8,489 nt of DNA from Clostridia bacterium (GCA_017437345.1 JAFSBJ010000216.1:1-8489), one strand, 5' to 3'. Positions 1-6,651 are shown, counted from the first letter of the stretch. Notes: generated by a model from the sequence alone, not told the origin. A program made the numbers and translations.

Positions 1-101
1 CCCTGCTGCTGAACCGTCTGCGGGGCAACTTCAACGTTGTCTGCGTTAAGGCTCCCGGCTTCGGCGACCGCCGCAAGGAGATGCTGCAGGACATCAAATA
101 A
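1..101 (+). pseudogene. groEL: Internal fragment of groEL (Hsp60 chaperonin), probably chimeric
   Basis: Reading from base 3, the sequence encodes 32 residues ending in a TAA at 99-101. They contain the chaperonin signature [17 protein letters not shown], which lies in the apical-domain region around residues 275-295 of a protein of about 540 residues. Both the start and the remaining roughly 250 C-terminal residues are missing. The match to GroEL stops at 'QDI', and the next two codons (AAA TAA) belong to the adjoining sequence. G+C is about 64% over the first 90 bases, with C/G-ending codons, unlike the AT-rich DNA that follows. This could be a recombination remnant, but the abrupt change in composition and the loss of two unrelated genes at one point favour an assembly or library chimera. 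The family call is sure; the biological reality of the join is doubtful. Confidence 0.85.
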
Positions 102-511
102 AAAATAAACCCGCAATCTTTGGTGAGCAGATAATAATGGACAAACACGATAAGATTATTGATTTCAAAGAGCAGTTTTTAATAACAGCTTGCAGCCTGA
201 ATATCTTTGATGTCACAAGAAAAGTCCGTGAGCTTGGTGGGGTAGTGTTCCCAGCCCATATAGATAAATCTTCCTATAGCGTGCTTTCCAACCTTGGTTC
301 AATTCCTGAAGAACTTGAATTTTCCACGGTGGAAATAAAGAAGAATCCTGTGCCGCAAAATCTTTGTGAAATGGGTGTTGAAAGCAAATATACCGTACTC
401 CATAATTCCGATGCTCATTATCTTTGGGATATTTCGGAAAAAGAGAATTATATTGACTGTAAATCAAGAACAATTGAAGATATATTGCATAAAATATCTG
501 AATATATATAG
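98..511 (+). CDS. PHP-domain metal-dependent phosphoesterase, 5'-truncated
   Basis: This is the C-terminal part of a PHP (polymerase and histidinol phosphatase) domain protein of the TrpH-like kind, whose members hydrolyse phosphoesters using a metal cluster. An ATG exists at 137, but family-like sequence continues upstream in the same frame ([13 protein letters not shown] from base 98), so 137 is an internal Met and the N-terminus is lost at the chimeric join. Visible motifs are [15 protein letters not shown], with a probable metal-binding His, and HNSDAHY, the late PHP metal motif. The early HxH motif would lie in the missing part. PHP proteins of this type are often found directly upstream of trimeric [FeFe] hydrogenase operons in Clostridia, which agrees with its position here. 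I see no convincing terminator after it, so read-through into the hydrogenase operon is possible. The substrate is unknown. Confidence 0.8.
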   Translation: MKNKPAIFGEQIIMDKHDKIIDFKEQFLITACSLNIFDVTRKVRELGGVVFPAHIDKSSYSVLSNLGSIPEELEFSTVEIKKNPVPQNLCEMGVESKYTVLHNSDAHYLWDISEKENYIDCKSRTIEDILHKISEYI

Positions 512-559
512 GCTGAATTTGTGCAAATCTACAAAAATTATTTTTTGCATCGAAAACAA

Positions 560-588
560 TGGCGAAGAATGAGTTTTTGTGATATAAT
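560..588 (+). promoter_or_regulatory. Extended -10 promoter of the hydrogenase operon
   Basis: A perfect TATAAT at 583-588 is preceded by TGA (580-582), giving the extended -10 form TGnTATAAT. The hexamer 17 bp upstream (560-565, TGGCGA) matches the -35 consensus at only 3 of 6 positions, as extended -10 promoters tolerate. Transcription should start near 595, about 54 bases before the hydC start codon and just upstream of the Rex-type palindrome. Confidence 0.8.
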
Positions 589-603
589 TAAGCAGTTGAA
601 AAA

Positions 604-621
604 CTGTTAAATAATTAACAA
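604..621 (+). promoter_or_regulatory. Rex operator (NADH/NAD+-sensing repressor site)
   Basis: The palindrome CTGTTAAATAATTAACAA matches the clostridial Rex consensus TTGTTAAnnnnTTAACAA at 13 of 14 defined positions; only the first base differs. It begins about 9 bases after the predicted transcription start, where a bound repressor would block initiation or early elongation. Rex leaves DNA when NADH/NAD+ is high, and Rex sites upstream of fermentative and hydrogenase genes are established in Clostridia. The site and its spacing are seen directly; binding is inferred. No rex gene lies in the window. Confidence 0.85.
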
Positions 622-648
622 TCATCAATATTAAGGAGGTTTTCAAAA

Positions 649-1140
649 ATGAGTGAAATTAAGGCTCCCGCTTTTAATGACACAGCTGAGCAGAGCGCAA
701 AACTGCAGGAAGTCATCGCTAAGTACAAAGGTACTGATGGTGCACTTATCCCCACACTTCATGAGGCACAGGCTATCTATGGATACCTTCCCTACGAAGT
801 ACAGAAAAAGATTTCTGAAGGTCTCGATATTCCAATGGCAGAAATCTATGGTGTAGTTACATTCTATACCCAGTTCTCAATTTATCCAAAGGGCAAATTC
901 AATGTTGCTGTATGTCTTGGTACAGCTTGCTATGTTAAAGGCTCCGGCGATATAATCGAAAAATTCAAAGAAAGACTTGGCATTGAAGTTGGTCAGTGCA
1001 CAGACGACGGAAAATTCTCATTAGAAGCTACCCGTTGTATAGGTGCTTGTGGTCTTGCTCCCGTACTCACAGTAAATGATGATGTATACGGAAAAATCAC
1101 AGCTGATGATGTTGATGATATTTTAAGTAAATATATGTAA
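649..1140 (+). CDS. hydC: HydC: NuoE-like [2Fe-2S] subunit of NAD(H)-dependent [FeFe] hydrogenase
   Basis: A 163-residue cytoplasmic protein of the NuoE (24-kDa complex I subunit) family. An N-terminal helical part contains the typical IPTLHEAQAIYGYLP and YGVVTFYTQF stretches. A thioredoxin-like ferredoxin domain follows, with all four [2Fe-2S] ligands: C89-x4-C94 and C130-x3-C134. In trimeric hydrogenases this subunit docks on HydB and places its cluster near FMN. The start is set by a strong AAGGAGG at 632-638, 10 bases ahead of the ATG. It is the first gene of the operon, behind the Rex-controlled promoter. The length is normal. NuoE-like proteins also serve formate dehydrogenases and NADH:quinone oxidoreductases, but the HydB and HydA neighbours settle the assignment. 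Confidence 0.95.
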   Translation: MSEIKAPAFNDTAEQSAKLQEVIAKYKGTDGALIPTLHEAQAIYGYLPYEVQKKISEGLDIPMAEIYGVVTFYTQFSIYPKGKFNVAVCLGTACYVKGSGDIIEKFKERLGIEVGQCTDDGKFSLEATRCIGACGLAPVLTVNDDVYGKITADDVDDILSKYM

Positions 1141-1157
1141 TAAAGAGGTCTGTTGTT

Positions 1158-1712
1158 ATGGTAGAAATTTCATTGCATATTCTCGATATTGCTCAGAATT
1201 CCATAAAAGCAAAAGCAAGCCTTGTGGAAATTGAGGTTACCGAAGATACTGCGGCGAACCTTTTAACCGTAATAATAAAAGACAATGGCTGCGGTATGGA
1301 TAAAGACTTTCTAAAAGATGTCACCAATCCCTTCCGCACAAGCAGAACCACCCGCAAGGTGGGGCTGGGTCTTTCCATGTTTAAAAGTGCAGCCGAACTA
1401 ACCGGCGGCAATCTTGACATTTGGTCTGAAGTAGGCGTGGGAACAGTTGTTACAGTAAACTTTGTATATGACAGTATCGACCGTCAGCCTCTTGGCGATA
1501 TGGCAACCACCATGACCACAATCATAGGCGGTGCACCCGATATTGACTATGTTTATCGTCACAACTATAATGGCAAATCCTTTAATTTGGATACCCGTCA
1601 GCTAAAACAGGTTCTTGGAGATGACATATCTCTTGCCGAGATTGATGTTTTAAACTGGATTGATGACTATATCAAAACAGAAACTGAAAATATTTACGGA
1701 GGTGCAGTATAA
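1158..1712 (+). CDS. Stand-alone GHKL ATPase (HATPase_c) of the hydrogenase operon
   Basis: A 184-residue protein whose first 110 residues or so are an ATP-binding histidine-kinase-like domain. The N-box is DIAQNS (N14), the G1 box is DNGCGMD (42-48), the G2 box is GLGLSMF (69-75), and a GTVVTV strand follows. There is no sensor, no membrane segment and no dimerisation/phospho-histidine helix pair, so it is not a complete sensor kinase and resembles anti-sigma (RsbW/SpoIIAB-like) or kinase catalytic domains. The C-terminal 70 residues or so have no motif I recognise. AAGAGG at 1143-1148 lies 9 bases before the start, 17 bases after hydC. Genes like this recur between the NuoE and ferredoxin-like genes in clostridial trimeric hydrogenase operons. 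Its role (regulation, assembly or energised maturation) is unknown to me. Confidence 0.9.
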   Translation: MVEISLHILDIAQNSIKAKASLVEIEVTEDTAANLLTVIIKDNGCGMDKDFLKDVTNPFRTSRTTRKVGLGLSMFKSAAELTGGNLDIWSEVGVGTVVTVNFVYDSIDRQPLGDMATTMTTIIGGAPDIDYVYRHNYNGKSFNLDTRQLKQVLGDDISLAEIDVLNWIDDYIKTETENIYGGAV

Positions 1713-2090
1713 ATGAAAAGCTTAGCTGAACTTGCACAGCTCAGAGAAAAAACTCTGGCTAAAATTAATTTAAGAAAAGAAGACGATAGCGCTGTAAGAG
1801 TTGTTGTTGGTATGGCAACATGCGGTATCGCTGCAGGTGCAAGACCTGTTATGAAAGCTCTCATGGATGAAATCGAAAAGAGAAACATTGCAAATTGCAC
1901 AGTTACTCAGACCGGTTGCATTGGTGTTTGCCGCCTTGAACCTATCGTAGAAGTATATCTTCCCGGTTCAGAAGAAAAAATCACATATGTTAAAATGGAT
2001 GCTGAAAAAGCCGTTAAAATCGTAAACGACACTATCGTAAACGGTAAGGTTGTAAATGAATACACAATCGGCGCAGCAGAAGATAAATAA
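1713..2090 (+). CDS. HydD-like thioredoxin-fold ferredoxin protein with altered cluster ligands
   Basis: A 125-residue protein related to thioredoxin-like [2Fe-2S] ferredoxins, HydD in the nomenclature I recall for Acetobacterium woodii. The core runs from VRVVVGMATCGIAAGARPV to TVTQTGCIGVCRLEPIVEVY. The second ligand pair is intact (C69-x3-C73). In the first motif, where HydC and HydB have C-x4-C, this protein reads G33-M-A-T-C37-G, so only one cysteine is left there. C62 is an extra cysteine that could substitute. An unaltered [2Fe-2S] cluster is therefore doubtful, though I recall this pattern as normal for this small family. The start codon directly follows the stop of the preceding gene, with GGAGG at 1698-1702. 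It sits in the middle of the operon, so co-production with the hydrogenase is expected. Its exact function is unknown. Confidence 0.85.
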   Translation: MKSLAELAQLREKTLAKINLRKEDDSAVRVVVGMATCGIAAGARPVMKALMDEIEKRNIANCTVTQTGCIGVCRLEPIVEVYLPGSEEKITYVKMDAEKAVKIVNDTIVNGKVVNEYTIGAAEDK

Positions 2091-2103
2091 GGAGGTTCTT
2101 CAA

Positions 2104-3900
2104 ATGGATTTAGCAAGAGGTCATGTGCTTGTCTGCGGTGGTACAGGTTGTACTTCCTCAAACAGCCAGAAAATTATCGATGAATTTGAAAAGAACCTTG
2201 CGGAAAAAGGTATTCAGGACGAAATCAAAGTTGTAAGAACAGGTTGCTTTGGTCTTTGTGCTTTGGGTCCAATCGTTATCGTATACCCCGAAGGTGCTTT
2301 CTATACACTCGTTAAACTCGAAGATGTTTCCGAAATTGTTGAGGAACATCTCTTAAAGGGTAGAATTGTTAAAAGATTACTTTATCAGGAAACAGTTGTT
2401 GATGAAGAAAACATTAAGTCATTAAATGAAATCAACTTCTACAAAAAGCAGGATAGAATTGCGCTCAAAAACTGTGGTGTAATTAATCCTGAAAGTATTG
2501 AAGAATATATCGCTTTCGGCGGCTACACAGCTCTCGGTAAAGTGCTCACAGAAATGAAACCCCAGGAAGTAATTGATGTTATCAAAGAATCAGGTCTCCG
2601 TGGTCGTGGTGGCGGCGGCTTCCCCACAGGCTTAAAATGGCAGTTCACAGCAAATTCTGTAAGCGATCAGAAATATGTTGCTTGTAATGCCGATGAAGGT
2701 GACCCCGGTGCATTTATGGACCGTTCAGTTTTAGAAGGTGACCCCCACGCGGTTATTGAAGCTATGGCTATTGCCGGCTATGCTGTTGGTGCAAATCAGG
2801 GTTATATCTATATCCGTGCTGAGTATCCAATCGCTGTTGGTCGTCTTCAGATTGCTATAGATCAGGCAAGAGAAATGGGCCTTCTTGGCAAAAACATTTT
2901 TGATACAGGCTTTGACTTTGACCTTGGCATCCGTCTTGGTGCAGGTGCGTTTGTTTGCGGTGAAGAAACAGCTCTTATTTCTTCTATCGAAGGTCACAGA
3001 GGTGAACCCAAGCCCCGTCCTCCATTCCCTGCTGTTAAAGGTCTTTTTGGTCAGCCAACTCTTTTAAACAATGTTGAAACCTATGCAAACATTCCTGCTA
3101 TCATCAATAATGGTGCAGAGTGGTTCAAAGGCATCGGTACAGAAAAGAGCAAAGGCACAAAGGTATTTGCTGTTGGTGGTAAAATCAACAACACAGGTCT
3201 TGTTGAAGTTCCAATGGGTACAACCCTTCGCGAAATCATCTATGATATCGGTGGCGGTATCCCCAATGGCAAAACATTCAAAGCAGCTCAGACAGGTGGT
3301 CCTTCCGGTGGATGTATCCCTGCTCACCTTATAGATACTCCAATTGACTATGATTCACTCATCAGCATTGGTTCTATGATGGGCTCTGGTGGTCTTATCG
3401 TTATGGATGAAGACACCTGTATGGTTGATATAGCTAAATTCTTCCTCGAATTCACAGTTGATGAATCCTGCGGTAAATGTGCTCCCTGTCGTATCGGTAC
3501 AAAGAGACTTCTCGAAATCCTCGAAAAGATTACATCCGGTAAGGGTACTTTAGAAGATATCGATAAGCTTGAAGAACTCTGCTACAGCATCAAAGACTCT
3601 GCATTCTGCGGTCTTGGTCAGACAGCTCCAAACCCAATCCTCAGCACACTCAAATACTTCAGAGACGAATATGTAGCTCATGTTGTAGACAAAAAATGTC
3701 CTGCAGGCGTATGTAAGGCACTTCTTTCCTATGTTATCGAACCCGATAAATGTAAAGGCTGCAGCCTTTGTGCTAAAAAATGTCCTGTTGGCGCTATCAG
3801 CGGTGAAATCAAGAGTCCATTCACAATTGACACATCAAAATGTATCAAATGTGGTGTATGTATGGATTCATGTAAATTCGGTGCAATCGTTAAGAAATAA
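2104..3900 (+). CDS. hydB: HydB: NuoF-like FMN/NADH subunit of trimeric [FeFe] hydrogenase
   Basis: A 598-residue flavoprotein subunit that exchanges electrons with NAD(H). Domains in order: a thioredoxin-like [2Fe-2S] domain (C11-x4-C16, C48-x3-C52); a NuoF core with the glycine-rich GRGGGGFPTGLKW at 167-179 and the acidic NADEGDPGAF stretch for FMN/NADH; an SLBB-like region; a [4Fe-4S] site C456-x2-C459-x2-C462 with C502; a conserved CPAGVC (C532, C537); and a C-terminal 2[4Fe-4S] ferredoxin domain (C550/553/556/560 and C580/583/586/590). This is the full layout of electron-bifurcating HydB subunits, which use NADH and ferredoxin together. The layout alone does not prove bifurcation, because NADH-only relatives are very similar. 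The start at 2104 is chosen over an in-frame ATG at 2056 because GGAGG at 2091-2095 precedes it and 2056 lies inside the previous gene. Confidence 0.96.
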   Translation: MDLARGHVLVCGGTGCTSSNSQKIIDEFEKNLAEKGIQDEIKVVRTGCFGLCALGPIVIVYPEGAFYTLVKLEDVSEIVEEHLLKGRIVKRLLYQETVVDEENIKSLNEINFYKKQDRIALKNCGVINPESIEEYIAFGGYTALGKVLTEMKPQEVIDVIKESGLRGRGGGGFPTGLKWQFTANSVSDQKYVACNADEGDPGAFMDRSVLEGDPHAVIEAMAIAGYAVGANQGYIYIRAEYPIAVGRLQIAIDQAREMGLLGKNIFDTGFDFDLGIRLGAGAFVCGEETALISSIEGHRGEPKPRPPFPAVKGLFGQPTLLNNVETYANIPAIINNGAEWFKGIGTEKSKGTKVFAVGGKINNTGLVEVPMGTTLREIIYDIGGGIPNGKTFKAAQTGGPSGGCIPAHLIDTPIDYDSLISIGSMMGSGGLIVMDEDTCMVDIAKFFLEFTVDESCGKCAPCRIGTKRLLEILEKITSGKGTLEDIDKLEELCYSIKDSAFCGLGQTAPNPILSTLKYFRDEYVAHVVDKKCPAGVCKALLSYVIEPDKCKGCSLCAKKCPVGAISGEIKSPFTIDTSKCIKCGVCMDSCKFGAIVKK

Positions 3901-3918
3901 GAAGGGAGAAATTTTACA

Positions 3919-5655
3919 ATGAATATGGTTAATATTAAAATTAATGATAAAGAATACTCAGTTCCCGCTTCTTATACAATCCTCGACGCTGCCAGAGAAG
4001 CCGGAATTAAAATCCCAACTCTTTGTTACCTCAAAGATGTAAACGAAATCGGTGCCTGCAGAATGTGTCTTGTTGAAATCAAAGGCGCAAGAGCACTTCA
4101 GGCAGCTTGTGTATATCCTGTAAGCGAAGGAATTGAAATCTACACAAACTCACCCAGAGTAAGAAATGCAAGAAGAAACACCTTAGAACTTATCTTATCA
4201 AATCACGAAAAGAAATGTTTAACCTGTATCAGAAACCGCAACTGTGAACTCCAGACATTAGCTGACGAACTCGGTGTTGATGGCTTAAGATATGAAGGCG
4301 AAAACATTCCCTATGAAGTTGATGATTCTTCAACATCACTGGTTAGAGATAATAATAAATGTATTTCCTGCCGCAGATGTGTATCTGCTTGTCAGAAACA
4401 GGCTGTATCTGTTATCACATGTGCAGAAAGAGGCTTTGCAACTCACATTGCTGCAACCTATGAAAAAGACATCAAAGATGTTGGCTGTATCTTCTGCGGT
4501 CAGTGTATCGTTTCTTGTCCTGTTGGTGCTCTTTATGAAAAGAATGACATTCCAAAAGTTGTAAGAGCTATCGACGATGCTGAAAAGCATGTTGTTGTTC
4601 AGACAGCTCCCGCTGTAAGAGCAGCTCTTGGTGAAGAATTTGGTCTTCCCATCGGCACACCTGTAACAGGTAAGATGGTAGCAGCATTAAAACGCCTCGG
4701 CTTTGATAAAGTATTTGACACAGATACTGCTGCCGACCTTACAATTATGGAAGAAGGAACAGAATTCATCCAGAGATTTACCAAAGGTGAAAATCTTCCT
4801 ATCATCACATCCTGTTCACCCGGTTGGGTTAAATTCTGTGAACACTACTATCCTGAATTTATTCCTAATCTTTCAAGCTGCAAATCCCCAATGGAAATGT
4901 TTGGTGCAGTTATAAAATCCTACTACGCTGAAAAGAACAACATTGCTAAAGAAAATATCTATTCCGTAGCTATCATGCCCTGTACTTCCAAAAAATATGA
5001 AGCACAGAGACCTGAAATGTCCTCAAGCGGCGCTCAGGATATAGATGCATCCCTCACCACAAGAGAGCTTGCAAGAATGATTAAGCAGGCAGGTATCGAC
5101 TTCAAATCACTTCCCGATGAAGAATTCGATAAACCTTTTGGTGAAGCAACAGGTGCCGGTGTAATCTTCGGTACCACAGGCGGTGTTATGGAAGCTGCAA
5201 TAAGAACAGTATATGAAGTTCTTGAAAAGAAACCTCTTGAAAACTTAAATGTTGAACCTGTAAGAGGTCTTGAAGGTATCAAAGAAGCAACTCTTAAAAT
5301 CTGTGGTAAAGATGTTAAGGTTGCAGTTGCTCACGGTGCTGCCAATGCAAAAGCTCTTCTCGAAAAGATTAAAGCAGGCGAACACTATGATTTCGTTGAA
5401 ATGATGGCATGCCCCGGCGGATGTATCCACGGTGGCGGTCAGCCTGTTGTTGACGCCTTTACTCGTGCAACAGTTGATGTTAAAGCTGAAAGAGCAAAAG
5501 CACTCTATTCAGAAGACGAAAGAGCAACACTTAGAAAATCTCATGAAAATCCTGCAATCAAGCTTCTCTATAGTGAATATTTTGGTGAACCCTGTGGTCA
5601 TAAATCCCACGAACTTCTCCACACTCACTACACAGACAGATCAGCTGATAAATAA
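3919..5655 (+). CDS. hydA: HydA: [FeFe] hydrogenase catalytic subunit (group A3-like, trimeric)
   Basis: A 578-residue protein catalysing 2H+ + 2e- <-> H2. Domains in order: plant-type [2Fe-2S] (C36, C47, C50, C64); His-ligated [4Fe-4S] (H96, C100, C103, C109); two [4Fe-4S] (C148/151/154/158 and C190/193/196/200); the H-cluster domain; and a C-terminal small-subunit-like tail. The H-cluster motifs are TSCSPGW (297-303), MPCTSKKYEAQRP (353-365) and MACPGGCIHGGGQP (496-509). Proton-path residues of C. pasteurianum CpI align at the same numbers: E279, E282, C299 and S319. The oddity is S300 where CpI has the cluster-ligand Cys300. There is no C-terminal [2Fe-2S] extension like that of Thermotoga HydA. 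GGGAG at 3904-3908 favours the ATG at 3919; an in-frame ATG at 3925 is also possible. It is the last gene of the operon, followed by a terminator. The maturases HydE, HydF and HydG are not in the window. Confidence 0.97.
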   Translation: MNMVNIKINDKEYSVPASYTILDAAREAGIKIPTLCYLKDVNEIGACRMCLVEIKGARALQAACVYPVSEGIEIYTNSPRVRNARRNTLELILSNHEKKCLTCIRNRNCELQTLADELGVDGLRYEGENIPYEVDDSSTSLVRDNNKCISCRRCVSACQKQAVSVITCAERGFATHIAATYEKDIKDVGCIFCGQCIVSCPVGALYEKNDIPKVVRAIDDAEKHVVVQTAPAVRAALGEEFGLPIGTPVTGKMVAALKRLGFDKVFDTDTAADLTIMEEGTEFIQRFTKGENLPIITSCSPGWVKFCEHYYPEFIPNLSSCKSPMEMFGAVIKSYYAEKNNIAKENIYSVAIMPCTSKKYEAQRPEMSSSGAQDIDASLTTRELARMIKQAGIDFKSLPDEEFDKPFGEATGAGVIFGTTGGVMEAAIRTVYEVLEKKPLENLNVEPVRGLEGIKEATLKICGKDVKVAVAHGAANAKALLEKIKAGEHYDFVEMMACPGGCIHGGGQPVVDAFTRATVDVKAERAKALYSEDERATLRKSHENPAIKLLYSEYFGEPCGHKSHELLHTHYTDRSADK

Positions 5656-5661
5656 TTTTAA

Positions 5662-5702
5662 AAACCCCTTAAGGAAATTTGCCTTAAGGGGTTTGTTTTT
5701 TT
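5662..5702 (+). terminator. Strong intrinsic terminator of the hydrogenase operon
   Basis: A perfect 13-bp stem (5662-5674 with 5682-5694, core ACCCCTTAAGG/CCTTAAGGGGT) has a 7-base loop and is followed by G and seven T residues (5696-5702). It lies 6 bases after the hydA stop and should end the operon transcript. The A-rich 5' flank might give weak function on the other strand. Confidence 0.93.
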
Positions 5703-5720
5703 GATAAAAAGTGTTATAAT
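5693..5720 (+). promoter_or_regulatory. Extended -10 promoter overlapping the upstream terminator
   Basis: A perfect TATAAT (5715-5720) is preceded by TGT (5712-5714), an extended -10 element. A weak -35-like TTGTTT at 5693-5698 is 16 bp upstream and lies inside the 3' arm and T-tract of the hydA terminator. The predicted start, near 5727, gives a short leader of about 33 bases before the transporter ATG at 5760, with AAGGA at 5748-5752 as ribosome binding site. Confidence 0.75.
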
Positions 5721-5759
5721 GGGTGCATGTTTAATTTTTTAATAATAAAGGAACTCACT

Positions 5760-6621
5760 ATGCAATACATACTAATTTTTATCTGTACACTTCTGTCGTG
5801 CGCCAAAGTCACAACGCAAGGTTATGTGGCAAAAGGAAATGTGAAATCTGCATCAGATTCCGTGTTTGTAAACTGCCTTGTTTTTGCATTTACATCCTTA
5901 ATCTTTTCGTTAAGCCTGAAAGATGGCATAAATCCAAATATAATTATATATGCTCTTATTTTTGGAATATTCAGTTCAAGCTTTCAGATTTTCTATGCTC
6001 TGGCTCTTAAATCAGGCCCATTTTCTGCCACCTGTATGATTGTTAATCTCAATATGATTCTTCCGGTTACTTTTTCCTTCTTCTTCTTTAATGAGAAAAT
6101 AACCATAACCAAGATTATCGGGATGTTTTTATGCCTTTTAGCGCTATTTTTAAATATGAAGAAGGATAATAAAAAAGTTAGTGCAAAATGGATTGTATAT
6201 GTGCTTTTAGCGTTTTTTTCAACAGGTGCAGGAATATCAATAACTCAGAAAATTTTTGCCAGATCACCGTATTCATCCAAGGTAGAACAGTTTGTTTTTC
6301 TTGGTTATCTCACAGCTTTTTTAATAACATTTGCCTTGACTATATTTCAGAAATTCAGTAGTGCAGAGCGAAATTTCAAGATTACCGGAAAAAAATGTTT
6401 TTCTTGTATTTGTGATTGCAGCATGCCTTGGTGCATTCCAATATTTCAGAACAAATGCTGATTCCTTCATAGATGCAATAGTTTTAAACCCTTCCATCAG
6501 CGGACTTGCAACAACCCTTCAGATGCTTTCGGGAAGATTGATATTTAAAGAAAAGTTCACCTTAAAGCAGATTTGCTCAATGTGTGTTGGAATATCAGCT
6601 ATACTCATAATAAGCATATAA
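5760..6621 (+). pseudogene. DMT-superfamily (EamA-type) transporter, frameshifted
   Basis: Two reading frames together make one drug/metabolite-transporter protein of about 286 residues, the usual EamA length with ten membrane helices. The first frame runs from the ATG at 5760 and carries hydrophobic helices such as MQYILIFICTLL, IIIYALIFGIFSSSFQ, MIVNLNMILPVTFSFFFF, GMFLCLLALFL and WIVYVLLAFFSTGAG. It drifts into a Cys-rich nonsense tail after about residue 210 and stops at 6461. The downstream frame (to 6621) resumes typical helices: VFLVFVIAACLGAFQYF, then NPSISGLATTLQMLSG, then QICSMCVGISAILIISI. The switch fits one extra A in the seven-A run at 6389-6395: six As would read through as ITGKNVFLVF. 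It may be a real pseudogene, a sequencing or assembly error, or slippage on the A7 run. An ATG at 5727 sits at the predicted transcript start, so 5760 with its AAGGA is preferred. The substrate is unknown. Confidence 0.82.
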
Positions 6622-6651
6622 GTTTTTTTAATAGTTTTATTTTATTATCTC

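Noticed and set aside
137..139. ATG at 137 as the true start of the PHP protein
   Set aside because: Family-like residues ([13 protein letters not shown]) continue upstream in frame to about base 98 and no ribosome binding site precedes 137; the gene is truncated by the join instead.
512..560. Possible terminator after the PHP gene (GCAAAT with ATTTTTTGC)
   Set aside because: The arms pair poorly, the loop is long and the stem is AT-only; no convincing intrinsic terminator can be drawn.
593..606. Small hairpin CAGTT-GAAA-AACTG in the hydC leader as an attenuator or riboswitch
   Set aside because: A five-base-pair stem with no U-tract and no recognisable aptamer; it partly overlaps the Rex operator, which explains the palindromic look better.
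2056..2103. In-frame ATG at 2056 as the hydB start
   Set aside because: It lies within the preceding gene and has no RBS; GGAGG at 2091-2095 clearly serves the ATG at 2104.
3064..3327. Long antisense reading frames within hydB and hydA (for example 3064-3327 minus, 5034-5282 minus)
   Set aside because: They are shadows of strongly conserved coding frames, with no RBS and no family resemblance.
6622..6651. T7 run after the EamA gene as an intrinsic terminator
   Set aside because: No stable GC-containing stem precedes the T run at 6623-6629, so termination here is unsupported.
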